Source: Caulobacterales bacterium (GTDB taxonomy: Bacteria > Pseudomonadota > Alphaproteobacteria > Caulobacterales > Caulobacteraceae). From it: DNA of 64,000 nt. This document shows positions 1 through 10,523 of this stretch, piece after piece. The notes under the pieces were generated by a model that did no database searches, was not told the DNA's origin, and was given only the letters and a program-made list of their open reading frames with translations. The DNA lies in the NCBI GenBank assembly GCA_019510435.1, contig JAEKKJ010000020.1:16011-80010 (forward strand), read 5' to 3'. Each line of letters opens with the position of its first letter. Within the stretch, counting starts at the first letter, position 1. The position numbers and the translations under genes are program-made.

Positions 1-1
1 G

Positions 2-679
2 GGCCTCGTGGGCCTGGACCTCGCCAAGGACGCCTCCTGCCTGCAGCCCTTCGTCTACGAAGAGGGCCTGTGGGACTGGGAGGGCGGCTACGCCAAGCTG
101 GGCCAGCCGAAGTACGACGTCGTGGTCGTGGACTATGGCGTCAAGCGCAACATCCTGCGGGCCCTGACCTCGGTGGGCGCGCGGGTGACGGTGGTGCCGG
201 CCAAGACCACGGCGGCAGAGATCCTGGCGCGCAACCCGGACGGGGTGCTGCTCTCCAACGGCCCCGGCGACCCGGCGGCCACCGGCGAATACGCCGTGCC
301 GGAGATCCGCAAGCTGGTGGACAGCGGCAAGCCGGTGTTCGGCATCTGCCTCGGCCACCAGATGCTGGCCCTGGCGCTGGGCGCGACCACCGTGAAGATG
401 GACCAGGGCCACCACGGGGCGAACCATCCGGTGAAGGACCTGACCACCGGCAAGGTCGAGATCGTCTCCATGAACCACGGCTTCACCGTGGACCGCGACA
501 GCCTGCCGGCCCCGATGGTCGAGACCCACATCTCCCTGTTCGACGGCACCAACGCGGGCCTGTCCCTGACCGACCGCCCCGTCTTCTCCATCCAGCACCA
601 CCCGGAAGCCTCCCCCGGGCCGACCGACAGCCTCTACCTGTTCGAGCGGTTCGCGGGCTACATGGACGGGGCGAAGTAG
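2..679 (+). CDS. carA: Carbamoyl-phosphate synthase small subunit, 3' part
   Basis: Glutaminase subunit of carbamoyl-phosphate synthase, which hydrolyses glutamine and passes ammonia to CarB for pyrimidine and arginine synthesis. The gene runs off the left edge; only the C-terminal 225 or so residues are present. The class I glutamine amidotransferase domain is clear: the nucleophile elbow GICLGHQ (Cys codon at 347-349), then SMNHGF, and the His/Glu pair in [13 protein letters not shown] near the end. The reading frame is open to base 2, so the GTG at 8 is internal. Unusually, carB does not follow directly but starts 4.8 kb downstream behind unrelated genes. Confidence 0.96.
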   Translation, partial: GLVGLDLAKDASCLQPFVYEEGLWDWEGGYAKLGQPKYDVVVVDYGVKRNILRALTSVGARVTVVPAKTTAAEILARNPDGVLLSNGPGDPAATGEYAVPEIRKLVDSGKPVFGICLGHQMLALALGATTVKMDQGHHGANHPVKDLTTGKVEIVSMNHGFTVDRDSLPAPMVETHISLFDGTNAGLSLTDRPVFSIQHHPEASPGPTDSLYLFERFAGYMDGAK

Positions 680-699
680 GCGGCGGCGTCGTTTGGTTT

Positions 700-984
700 G
701 TCCACGAATGCACACGAATGAACACGAATGCGCCCGTGGCCGATCCGCGGCCGTTCTCCATGAATAAGGAGCGCGAAGCGCTCGGGAACGTCTAGCGATC
801 CGCTGCCCGGTAGCGCGCCAAGCCCGTTGCGCATTCGTGTGTATTCGCGTCCATTCGTGGACAATTCAAAGCACGAAGCGCTCGGAAACGTCTAGCAGTC
901 CGCTGCCCGGTGGTACGCCAAGCCTGCTACGCATTCGTGTGTATTCGTGTCCATTCGTGGACAATTCAAAGCGCGAAGCGCTCG
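700..984. repeat. 100-bp tandem repeat with inverted flanking motif
   Basis: Two direct repeats with an exact 100-base period occupy 771-870 and 871-970, and the first 14 bases of a third copy are at 971-984. Each unit begins GCGCGAAGCGCTCG (one mismatch in copy two) and ends in a run of CATTCGTG-like words followed by GACAATTCAAA. The same words occur in reverse orientation at about 700-733 (repeated CACGAATG), so the block is bounded by an inverted repeat. The third partial copy merges into the 3' end of the convergent GxxExxY gene. The stretch has no other gene. I infer a small mobile or expanding repeat linked to that gene; no transposase is visible. Confidence 0.85.
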
Positions 985-1358
985 ATCTGTATTTTCGCCC
1001 CAGCCCCGAAGTTGATCAGCAGCCCGACCTTGAGATTTCCCGCCTTCAGGTAGTTCAGCACTTGCGCCCGATGCTCCGGCGCCAGCGTCCTGACCGCCTT
1101 CAGCTCGACGACAATGGCGTCAAAGCAGATGAAATCGGGCGTATAGGTCTGCTGCAGCGGGACCCCATCGTAGCTGAGCGCCAGCCGCGGCGTCGCTCGA
1201 AACGGCACACCGCGCCGGCCAAACTCGATGGTCAGGCACTCCTGATAGACGGCCTCGAGAAACCCGCAACCGATCGTGTTGCTAACCGCGAACGCGGCGC
1301 CCTGAATCCGGAAGACTTCCTCCGGAAAGAACAATTCCGAGCCTTGAGCGTCGTCCAT
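966..1358 (-). CDS. GxxExxY family protein
   Basis: A 130-residue protein of the GxxExxY family (PD-(D/E)xK nuclease-like fold; biological role not established). The family name motif is visible as GCGFLEAVYQECL near residues 30-42, followed by YTPDFICFDAIVVELKAV, the D...ExK-like core, and a C-terminal VLNYLKAGNLKVGLLINFG. Length is normal for the family. Its 3' end lies inside a CATTCGTG-rich tandem repeat. In my recollection such genes are often flanked by short CACGAATG-type repeats, which suggests a mobile cassette. It stands alone between carA and the fasciclin gene. Confidence 0.85.
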   Translation of the reverse strand: MDDAQGSELFFPEEVFRIQGAAFAVSNTIGCGFLEAVYQECLTIEFGRRGVPFRATPRLALSYDGVPLQQTYTPDFICFDAIVVELKAVRTLAPEHRAQVLNYLKAGNLKVGLLINFGAGAKIQIERFAL

Positions 1359-1448
1359 GAACGCACGATAGCTTCCTTGTTCGATAAGAACAATACGGGA
1401 ACATATGAGTTCCAGGGATGGGGACCGCCTTGGCGGGCCCCGGCTGGA

Positions 1449-2018
1449 TCAGGGCATCAGGACGGTGTCGACGACGTGGATGACGCCGTTGGACTGGTTG
1501 ACGTTGGCGATGGTGATCTTGGCCATGCCGCCGCGGGTGTCAGTGAGCCACAGGGCGCCGTTCTTCTCGGTCACCGTCAGGTCCTCGCCGGCCGCGGTCT
1601 TCAGCATCGCCTTGCCGCCGCCGGCCTTCACCTGGGCGGCGAGGTCCATGGACGACAGGCGGCCGGGCACCACGTGGTAGGTCAGCACCTTGGTGAGCGT
1701 GCCCTTGGCGTCGGGCTTGAGGAGGCCGTCCACCGCGCCCGGCGGCAGCTTGCCGAAGGCCGCGTTGGTGGGCGCGAAGACGGTGAAGGGGCCCGCGCCG
1801 GACAGGGTGTCCACCAGGCCGGCGGCCTTCACGGCGGCGACCAGGGTGGTGTGGTCCTTGGAGTTCACCGCGTTCTGGATGATGTTCTTCGACGGATACA
1901 TGGCCGCGCCGCCCACCTGGACAGTCTTCTCGGTGGCGGCGGCAGGCGAAACCACCGCGGCGGTCGCGACGGACATAGCAACGGACGCCAGGACAGTGGC
2001 GATGATCTTGCGGGACAT
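1449..2018 (-). CDS. Secreted fasciclin-domain protein
   Basis: A 189-residue exported protein with one fasciclin (FAS1) domain. Residues 1-28 form a signal peptide (MSRK, a hydrophobic core, then SPAAA). The FAS1 domain spans about 45-188, with the typical segments FTVFAPTNAAF, LTYHVVPGRL and the closing NGVIHVVDTVLMP. Such proteins are small secreted or surface adhesion-type proteins of uncertain function. In mycobacteria the fasciclin proteins MPT70/MPT83 are controlled by SigK/RskA. A SigK-like sigma factor and RskA-like anti-sigma lie 1.5-3 kb away here, so co-regulation is plausible but unproven. Confidence 0.9.
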   Translation of the reverse strand: MSRKIIATVLASVAMSVATAAVVSPAAATEKTVQVGGAAMYPSKNIIQNAVNSKDHTTLVAAVKAAGLVDTLSGAGPFTVFAPTNAAFGKLPPGAVDGLLKPDAKGTLTKVLTYHVVPGRLSSMDLAAQVKAGGGKAMLKTAAGEDLTVTEKNGALWLTDTRGGMAKITIANVNQSNGVIHVVDTVLMP

Positions 2019-2186
2019 TTCAGCGTAACCTATCGGATTGCCGTCGCCTCAACCGGCGACACGACAGATACGCTGCGACGTCTTGGATCGATGCCGTGAG
2101 CGGCAGCCCGTTTTCGCAGACCCGTTCTGCCCGCCGCTCCGCATCCAATCAGGGTGGGAGGCGAGGAATTCCACGCGACCGAGGCG

Positions 2187-2627
2187 TTAGGTTCTTGCGA
2201 TAGGTTCGCGAGCACCGACACCGTCGTTCGCCTCGGAGCCGCTGACGAACCAACGGATATTCGAGAAACGGGCGTCGCTCGTCAGCTCGCTCGCCAGCCC
2301 CTTTAGAATATCCAGGAAGATCTGAGAATTCCGGCCCAGCATCTTGTCTAGCCAGGAGGGATTTTCCACCAAGAGCCAATAGTCTTCGATGAGATTGAGT
2401 CGCGCGCCAAAATTCCTCCCAGCTTTCTGGACACCGAGCTCCCATATAAGACCTGCGGCCGGTCCTGGGCCGTAGTAGACATCACAGCCCATCCTCCGAA
2501 AGACTTCCGCGAGGGCGTCCGCCGCGCTCTTCCCAGGCGGCTGGGTGAAGCCGTGTTCGTCTTCAAAGAGATCCTCCGGAAGCGACGACTCGAACCGCGC
2601 CCACCGGCGAACAATCATCGACGCCAT
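2187..2627 (-). CDS. Hypothetical protein, atypical base composition
   Basis: A 146-residue soluble protein I do not recognise. The start is the ATG at 2627 because GGAGGG lies seven bases before it; an upstream in-frame start at 2666 has no such site. No signal peptide or membrane segment is seen. The central part (VYYGPGPAAGLIWELGVQ, NLIEDYWLLVENPSW) reads like a compact alpha/beta domain. Base composition differs from the neighbours: 2341-2400 has 27 G+C in 60, far below the window's norm, suggesting recent acquisition. Orphan immunity-type proteins often look like this, but that is a guess. Confidence 0.65.
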   Translation of the reverse strand: MASMIVRRWARFESSLPEDLFEDEHGFTQPPGKSAADALAEVFRRMGCDVYYGPGPAAGLIWELGVQKAGRNFGARLNLIEDYWLLVENPSWLDKMLGRNSQIFLDILKGLASELTSDARFSNIRWFVSGSEANDGVGAREPIART

Positions 2628-2877
2628 TCGCCCTCCATTCCGTTGATCGGCGGCCCGGCTGACCAAGGTCGGTCCAACGACCGCTTTGGTTGCTGGCGAG
2701 GTTCCGTAGGTAAGTTCGGCCCACCGAAGCCGCAGGCCATTCGCGACAGTGTGAGCTGACAGCTAAGACCGCTTCTCGCGAGCAGGCCAAGAGCCGGCTT
2801 CGACCCTCAGGCGAGGTTGCGAAGGTCCGGTTGTCGGTGCGGGTTATCCAGCTAAGCTCGCGACAGGAGGCGCAGCC
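2628..2877. other. Intergenic stretch without a credible gene
   Basis: About 250 bases between divergently oriented hypothetical genes. Open frames here are short, overlap both neighbours and lack ribosome-binding sites. Codon-position bias typical of the window is absent. The only recognisable signal is the AGGAGG ribosome-binding site just before 2878. Promoters for both flanking genes presumably lie here. Confidence 0.5.
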
Positions 2878-3297
2878 ATGTTGTCGAAACTGTTCAAGCC
2901 AAAGCCCAAGGTCACCGCCAAGAGCGCTGACCCGATGCAAGAGATTGGACGCTCGATTCTCGCTGCGGTTGCCAATCCGGATGGCAAGATGCTGCTCTAT
3001 GTCGAAGCCGAGTATGGCGTCATCTCAGCCGACATATTCTCCCAGGATCAGCCCGACGAAGTGAGTTTCCGCTTCGCACCAGCGGACCTCAAGGCGATGC
3101 TTTATCAGCTTTGGGAGGCGACACCCGAAGTGGAACGCTGGGCGACGATGGCATTTGTTGTTGAGCGTGGGCGTTTCGACTGCTCGCTCCGCTACATGTC
3201 TGCCTTGGTGGCAGATGAGGATTTATCGGACCGGCGCCCTAGAGCGGTGAAGGCAGTTTTTGGTGACGCGACGGTGAACTACGGCTCCGCGCGCTAA
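2878..3297 (+). CDS. Hypothetical protein, possible DUF600/YezG-type immunity fold
   Basis: A 139-residue soluble protein starting at an ATG with a strong AGGAGG site nine bases upstream. It begins with a basic stretch (MLSKLFKPKPK), followed by a domain with KMLLYVEAEYG, a run of acidic residues and EVERWATMAFVVERGRFDCSLRY. The order 'Y-x-E...W...G-x-F-x-x-x-x-x-Y' recalls the DUF600/YezG immunity family, which neutralises secreted toxins, but the match is by eye and weak. No toxin gene is adjacent. G+C is lower than in neighbouring core genes (33 of 60 in 2881-2940). With the gene at 2187 it may mark an acquired segment. Confidence 0.65.
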   Translation: MLSKLFKPKPKVTAKSADPMQEIGRSILAAVANPDGKMLLYVEAEYGVISADIFSQDQPDEVSFRFAPADLKAMLYQLWEATPEVERWATMAFVVERGRFDCSLRYMSALVADEDLSDRRPRAVKAVFGDATVNYGSAR

Positions 3298-3478
3298 CGT
3301 CATCTATCCACCCTGTACCGCCGGCGCGAGAGTCCGCTTCCCGGCCGGGAGCTCAGGGCAGTCCGCGACCCTTAGACGACATCGGGAACGTCAACTCACC
3401 GGCTTCCAGTGATCGAAGGAACTCTACGTCACGCTTAAAGGGTGATCTCACGCCACCCGATCTGTCCGGTTGCGGTCA

Positions 3479-3511
3479 GAAAAAAGAAGCCCCCGCTTTC
3501 GCGGAGGCTCC
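3479..3511 (-). terminator. Intrinsic terminator after the anti-sigma gene
   Basis: On the minus strand GCCTCCGC-GAAA-GCGGGGGC forms an eight-pair stem with one G-T mismatch. It is followed at once by TTCTTTTTT. It sits about 50 bases past the stop codon of the anti-sigma factor gene and fits a rho-independent terminator for the sigma/anti-sigma operon. Confidence 0.8.
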
Positions 3512-3562
3512 ATGCAATTCGAGATCTTCCTCTCAGCCGCCTGCGGCCTGCGCCGCGAGCGC

Positions 3563-4300
3563 CTACAGCTTCGACAGCGAACCGGCGCCCACCACCGGGC
3601 CTTGCGGGCCATTGGGGTCGGTGGAGCCGCCGGGGGCTTCGATGGAGACCGCCAGGGTGGCGCCCTCGGCCACCTGGCCGGCGAGGTCGGTCCGCAGCGG
3701 GATCACCTTGGACTTGCCGGGCTCCAGGAAGCCCAGGGGCTTGGGATGCTCCTTGCCGGCGATCAGCCACAGCTCCTGCACCTTCTGCGGATTGGAGCCC
3801 GCGGGCAGCAGCGAGGTGATGATGATCGCCTTGCGGTCGGGATCGTAGGCGGCGATGAACAGCGGCTGGGTCTTGCTGCCCTGGGTGGACACCAGGCTGG
3901 CGTTCAGCAGCGAGCCGGTGGGCTGGATCGTCTGCACCTTGGTCACCACCTGCGCCGGCTGGGCGACGAGGATCAGGGCGGCGGCGATGCCGGCGGCGGC
4001 CAGGCCGAAGCCCCCCATCGCCGAATTGCGCCAGAACCGCACGCGACCCAGGAGCTCGCCATTGTCGTTGGCCGGCAGCAGCCGCTCGATGCGGGACCAG
4101 AGACCGCCGGGCGCCGGGACCGGGTCGATCTCCCCCAGCATGGGCGCCAGGCGCTCGCGCCAGGCCTCCACGTCGGCGGCGAAGACTGGGTCGCGCGCCA
4201 TGCGCGCCTCGGCGTCCGCACGTTCGCGTGCGTTCAGAACCCCCAGCGCATGTTCCGCAGCCAGGGCTTCGTTTTCGGAAAGGTCAGGCGCCTCGCTCAT
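3563..4300 (-). CDS. RskA-like anti-sigma factor
   Basis: A 245-residue membrane anti-sigma factor. The start is the ATG at 4300, which overlaps the sigma-factor stop codon as ATGA; upstream in-frame starts lie within the sigma gene. The N-terminal 90 residues are cytoplasmic (NEALAAEHALGVLNARERADAEARM resembles the N-terminal sigma-binding region of such proteins). One membrane helix follows at about 105-125 (GGFGLAAAGIAAALILVA). The periplasmic C-terminal domain matches the anti-sigma-K (RskA) type: LFIAAYDPDRKAIIIT, VQELWLIAG and ATLAVSIEAPGGS. It should hold the upstream ECF sigma factor inactive until released, probably by proteolysis. Confidence 0.9.
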   Translation of the reverse strand: MSEAPDLSENEALAAEHALGVLNARERADAEARMARDPVFAADVEAWRERLAPMLGEIDPVPAPGGLWSRIERLLPANDNGELLGRVRFWRNSAMGGFGLAAAGIAAALILVAQPAQVVTKVQTIQPTGSLLNASLVSTQGSKTQPLFIAAYDPDRKAIIITSLLPAGSNPQKVQELWLIAGKEHPKPLGFLEPGKSKVIPLRTDLAGQVAEGATLAVSIEAPGGSTDPNGPQGPVVGAGSLSKL

Positions 4301-4854
4301 GACTGAAGGCATCCCTTGAGCTTGGCGAGGCCGCGCCGGATCCAACTCTTCACCGTACCCAGCGGAGCATCCATCCGTCTGGCTAAGGCTTCGTAAGTGA
4401 TCCCCTCGAAAAAGGCCGTTCTGATGACCTTTTCGGTGCGATCGTCGAGTTCGCCCAGGCAATGGGACAGGCGATTGCGGTCGTCGGCGGCCGACAGCAG
4501 CGTTTCGGCGCTGTCGGAGCCGTCGGCGATCTCCAGCTCGTCCACGGGCTCGGCGTAGGCCATCGGTCCGCGCGCCCGGAGCCGGTCGATGGCCCGGTTG
4601 CGAGCGATCGTCGACACCCAGGTCATGACGCTGGCGCGCCCCGAATCGAAACGGTCAGCGCGTCGCCATATGGTGACGTACACGTCCTGCAACACGTCCT
4701 CACTTTCCTCGCGGTCAGAGAGGATACGTAGACAAACCCCAAAAAGCTTCGCGGAGGTGGCCTCGTAAAGTTGTCGCAGGGCGTCGCGTTCGCCGGCCGC
4801 GATGCGGGTCATCAGCGGCGTGAGGATGTCGGAGGTCGTCACAGCGGCGGCCAA
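4297..4854 (-). CDS. ECF (SigK-like) RNA polymerase sigma factor
   Basis: A group IV sigma factor of about 185 residues. Region 2 is visible at about 35-70 (LRILSDREESEDVLQDVYVTIWRRADRFD) and region 4 at about 135-183 (FFEGITYEALARRM, then the recognition helix LGTVKSWIRRGLAKLK). It is translationally coupled to the anti-sigma gene through an ATGA overlap, the usual arrangement for an autoregulated pair. The start is uncertain: a TTG at 4854 gives full length, while a GTG at 4842 is also possible; neither has a strong Shine-Dalgarno site. Target genes are unknown, the nearby fasciclin gene being the best candidate. Confidence 0.92.
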   Translation of the reverse strand: MAAAVTTSDILTPLMTRIAAGERDALRQLYEATSAKLFGVCLRILSDREESEDVLQDVYVTIWRRADRFDSGRASVMTWVSTIARNRAIDRLRARGPMAYAEPVDELEIADGSDSAETLLSAADDRNRLSHCLGELDDRTEKVIRTAFFEGITYEALARRMDAPLGTVKSWIRRGLAKLKGCLQS

Positions 4855-5011
4855 GGCGGCACCTAGGGTTGCGTCCGCTCAAACGGCGAACCGGGTCACG
4901 GCGAAGCTGCCCTCCCGCGCCGAAAGACGCAAGGGCGCTCCCGTAACAAGGTATCGCCAAAGCTGTGGAGGCCGGAAGCCCCGGCCCCACGCTGTGCAGA
5001 CGCGCCTGCAA

Positions 5012-5242
5012 TCAGGCGGCGGCGCGCTTCAGGGTGGCGCGGCGGGTGGCGGCGCGTTTGGCCTTGGCCCGCTCCATGCGCGCCTCGCGGCGCTGGTTCG
5101 ACTCGCCCTCCAGGGCCGGCAGGAGCTCGGCGGCGGCGGCCTGCTGCTTGTCGTCTCCCTGTTCGGCCAGCCTGCGCGCGTTGGCGAGCAGGTTCGCCAC
5201 CTCCTCGTCGCTCAGGGTCGGGATTCTGTCCAACAGGCTCAT
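5012..5242 (-). CDS. Small conserved hypothetical protein
   Basis: A 76-residue soluble protein, very Ala/Arg/Lys-rich and largely helical, with a low-complexity basic tail (RMERAKAKRAATRRATLKRAAA) that could bind nucleic acid. The start is the ATG at 5242 with GGAG just upstream; a longer frame from 5296 is less likely. The N-terminal half (LLDRIPTLSDEEVANLLANARRLAEQG) is well ordered. I do not recognise a named family. It lies upstream of, and divergent from, carB. Confidence 0.65.
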   Translation of the reverse strand: MSLLDRIPTLSDEEVANLLANARRLAEQGDDKQQAAAAELLPALEGESNQRREARMERAKAKRAATRRATLKRAAA

Positions 5243-5490
5243 GGGAACTCCACACGTCTTGCGCCGGGACATCGACGCTTTCCTGACAAAGGACATGGGG
5301 CGGAGCTTAGTTGCATGATTCCGCTGATAAATTCCGGGGAACCAAACGCGGCTTCGGGGCTTGCGCGGCGCGGGGCCGGAAGCGGTGTTGCGCGCTGGTC
5401 CGCAAGTCCCTAAAGGGACGCCTTAACCTGCAGTTTTGACCGGTGTCGGGCGCGCTGAACCGCGCGGCCGCCATCGCGCGCGAAAGAACT

Positions 5491-8789
<3,299 letters not shown>

Positions 8790-8793
<4 letters not shown>

Positions 8794-9059
8794 GCCTCCT
8801 CGTCGTCCTCCGACGCATCCTCGGCCTGCCCGGCGTCCAGCACCGCGAACGCCTCCTGGAAGCGCTTGAGCGCGGCGATCGAGGCCTGCACCCGCTGGGT
8901 CGCCGCGCCGCCGTCGCCCTGGGCGGCGTTGATCACGGCCAGATTGGTGCTGGCCACGGCGTCGGCCAGGGCCTTCAGGCAGCCCTTCAAGGCCGCGAAG
9001 TCGGCGGCCACGTCCGGGCCTTCATCGCCGTCGTCGATATAGTCGTCGAGGTTGACCAT
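8790..9059 (-). CDS. Hypothetical acidic protein
   Basis: An 89-residue acidic, Ala-rich protein, convergent with carB and overlapping its stop codon by four bases. It reads [21 protein letters not shown], then a helical middle ([43 protein letters not shown]) and an Asp/Glu tail. No signal peptide, membrane segment or known motif is seen. The start is the ATG at 9059. It looks like a lineage-specific protein of unknown function. Confidence 0.6.
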
Positions 9060-9154
9060 GCGCGCCTCTCGGGTTCGGCCCCCACTTAGCGCCGCGGGCG
9101 CCGGCCCGCCAGGGCGCGACTTGCGTGAGATCCATCAAGGTCCGGGGCCGGGGC

Positions 9155-9169
9155 GGCGATAGTATCGCC
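9155..9169. promoter_or_regulatory. Palindrome upstream of the VIT gene
   Basis: GGCGATAGTATCGCC is a 15-base palindrome with seven-base arms and a single central base. It lies about 40 bases before the VIT-family start codon and 95 bases from the divergent hypothetical gene. It may be a repressor operator. It does not match any metal-regulator box that I know. Confidence 0.4.
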
Positions 9170-9209
9170 TCGCCGTCACATCTCGAGCGGCGCAAACTTG
9201 GAGCTCCGC

Positions 9210-9905
9210 ATGGCGCCGCGCCACCTCGAACGCCACGCCGTCCACCGCATCGGCTGGCTCCGCGCCGCCGTCCTGGGCGCCAATGACGGCATCGTCTCCA
9301 CCGCCAGCCTGCTCGTGGGCGTGGCCGCCGCCGCCCAGGGCCGCAGCGAGGTGCTGCTGGCTGGGGTGGCCGGTCTGGTCGCGGGCGCCTTCTCCATGGC
9401 GGCCGGGGAATATGTCTCCGTCAGCTCCCAGGCGGATACCGAAAGCGCCGACCTCGCCCGTGAGCGCGCCGAGCTCGTGGCCCAGCCGGCTGTCGAGCGG
9501 GAAGAGCTGGCGAATATCTACGCCGCCCGTGGAGTGGAGCTGGAGCTGGCCCGCAAGGTGGCCGACCAGCTCATGGCCAAGGACGCGCTCGGCGCCCATG
9601 CCCGCGACGAACTGGGGATTTCCGAGGTCACCACGGCGCGGCCCATCCAGGCGGCGCTGACGTCGGCCCTCACCTTCTCCGCCGGCGCGGCCCTGCCCGT
9701 TCTGGCGGCCATGCTGGCCCCGCAGCGCCTGGTCGTGGCCACGGTCTCCGTCGCGGCGATCGTCCTGCTGGCGGTGCTCGGCGCCATCGGCGCGCGAACC
9801 GGGCGGTCCAGTGTCTGGAGGGCGATTGTGCGGGTGACGTTCTGGGGCGCCCTGGCCCTGGCCGCGACTGCGGGCGTTGGCGCGCTGTTCGGGGTGGCCG
9901 CCTAG
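9210..9905 (+). CDS. VIT1/CCC1-family transporter
   Basis: A 231-residue membrane protein of the vacuolar iron transporter family, which moves Fe2+ or Mn2+. The diagnostic opening HRIGWLRAAVLGANDGIVSTASLLVGVAAA forms the first helix, followed by AGLVAGAFSMAAGEYVSVSSQ. A cytoplasmic charged segment (Glu/Arg-rich, about 75-135) matches the metal-binding region, and three hydrophobic helices make up the C-terminal third. The ATG at 9210 is chosen because GGAG precedes it by seven bases; an upstream TTG at 9198 is less likely. In bacteria such proteins usually export or sequester iron or manganese. Confidence 0.92.
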   Translation: MAPRHLERHAVHRIGWLRAAVLGANDGIVSTASLLVGVAAAAQGRSEVLLAGVAGLVAGAFSMAAGEYVSVSSQADTESADLARERAELVAQPAVEREELANIYAARGVELELARKVADQLMAKDALGAHARDELGISEVTTARPIQAALTSALTFSAGAALPVLAAMLAPQRLVVATVSVAAIVLLAVLGAIGARTGRSSVWRAIVRVTFWGALALAATAGVGALFGVAA

Positions 9906-10157
9906 GGCATGCTCGCAAAAGTTGAGCTGCGTTAACCACCGCTGACGCTAGTTCATTGACCGCGGTTCCGAGCAGGCGCAAACTTTCTGCATCGTCTGAC
10001 TGAGACAGACGGCAAGGGCGCGCCCCGGCGGCCCGCATACGCTCCCCCGATCCCTTGGTGAGGAGGGGGTGGGCGAACTTCCGGGGGACGCCGCTGGCGT
10101 CTGCCGCAGCCTGGCGTGGAGACCAAGAAACTCCACCGAGGATTGCGAGGAATAGTC

Positions 10158-10331
10158 ATGCATACCGAGCCGCAAACGGGCCACGTCAAACATCACAAGC
10201 CGAAACACCTGGCCGAGCGCTTCGAAGGGGTGATCGGCATCGTGATGGTGGCCGCCATCGTGCTTCTGGCGATCGGCCTGATCTACGGCATCGTCACCAC
10301 GCACGATACGACGCCTTCCTGGATGAAGTAG
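10158..10331 (+). CDS. Small single-span membrane protein
   Basis: A 57-residue protein starting at an ATG preceded by GAGGA. The N-terminus is His/Lys-rich (HVKHHKPKHLAERF), then one transmembrane helix at about 24-46 (GVIGIVMVAAIVLLAIGLIYGIV) and a short tail. It is too small to classify. It stands alone between the VIT gene and an SDR gene, and 9906-10157 upstream shows no other gene. Confidence 0.55.
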   Translation: MHTEPQTGHVKHHKPKHLAERFEGVIGIVMVAAIVLLAIGLIYGIVTTHDTTPSWMK

Positions 10332-10387
10332 CGGGCCCGACGGCCCGGCCCCGGCCGCTGGCCGGGCGCCGCCGCGAAATCTCCAGA

Positions 10388-10413
10388 CGCCCGCCGGGTC
10401 CTCCTGGCGGGCG
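10388..10413. terminator. Hairpin downstream of the small membrane protein
   Basis: CGCCCGCC and GGCGGGCG form a perfect eight-pair stem around a ten-base loop, 57 bases after the stop codon at 10331. No T-run follows, so it may be a weak terminator or an mRNA-stabilising stem rather than a classical intrinsic terminator. Confidence 0.4.
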
Positions 10414-10523
10414 CAGGGGATTGCATGATCCTGTCGCTACACGCTGACCGCCAGCGCCACTGGCGGCGCTCGTTCGCGTGCGCTACGACCTCAAGTTAAC
10501 AGCGATAATGAGGGAGACGGCGC

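Noticed and set aside
771..984. 100-bp tandem repeat as a CRISPR or satellite
   Set aside because: Only two and a bit copies with no variable spacers.
2575..2605. tRNA-like GGTTCGAGTC on the minus strand
   Set aside because: It lies in a coding frame and has no acceptor or anticodon stem around it.
4297..4462. Longer N-terminus of the anti-sigma gene (start at 4462)
   Set aside because: The extension lies within the sigma gene and is not conserved-looking; the ATGA overlap at 4300 is a stronger start.
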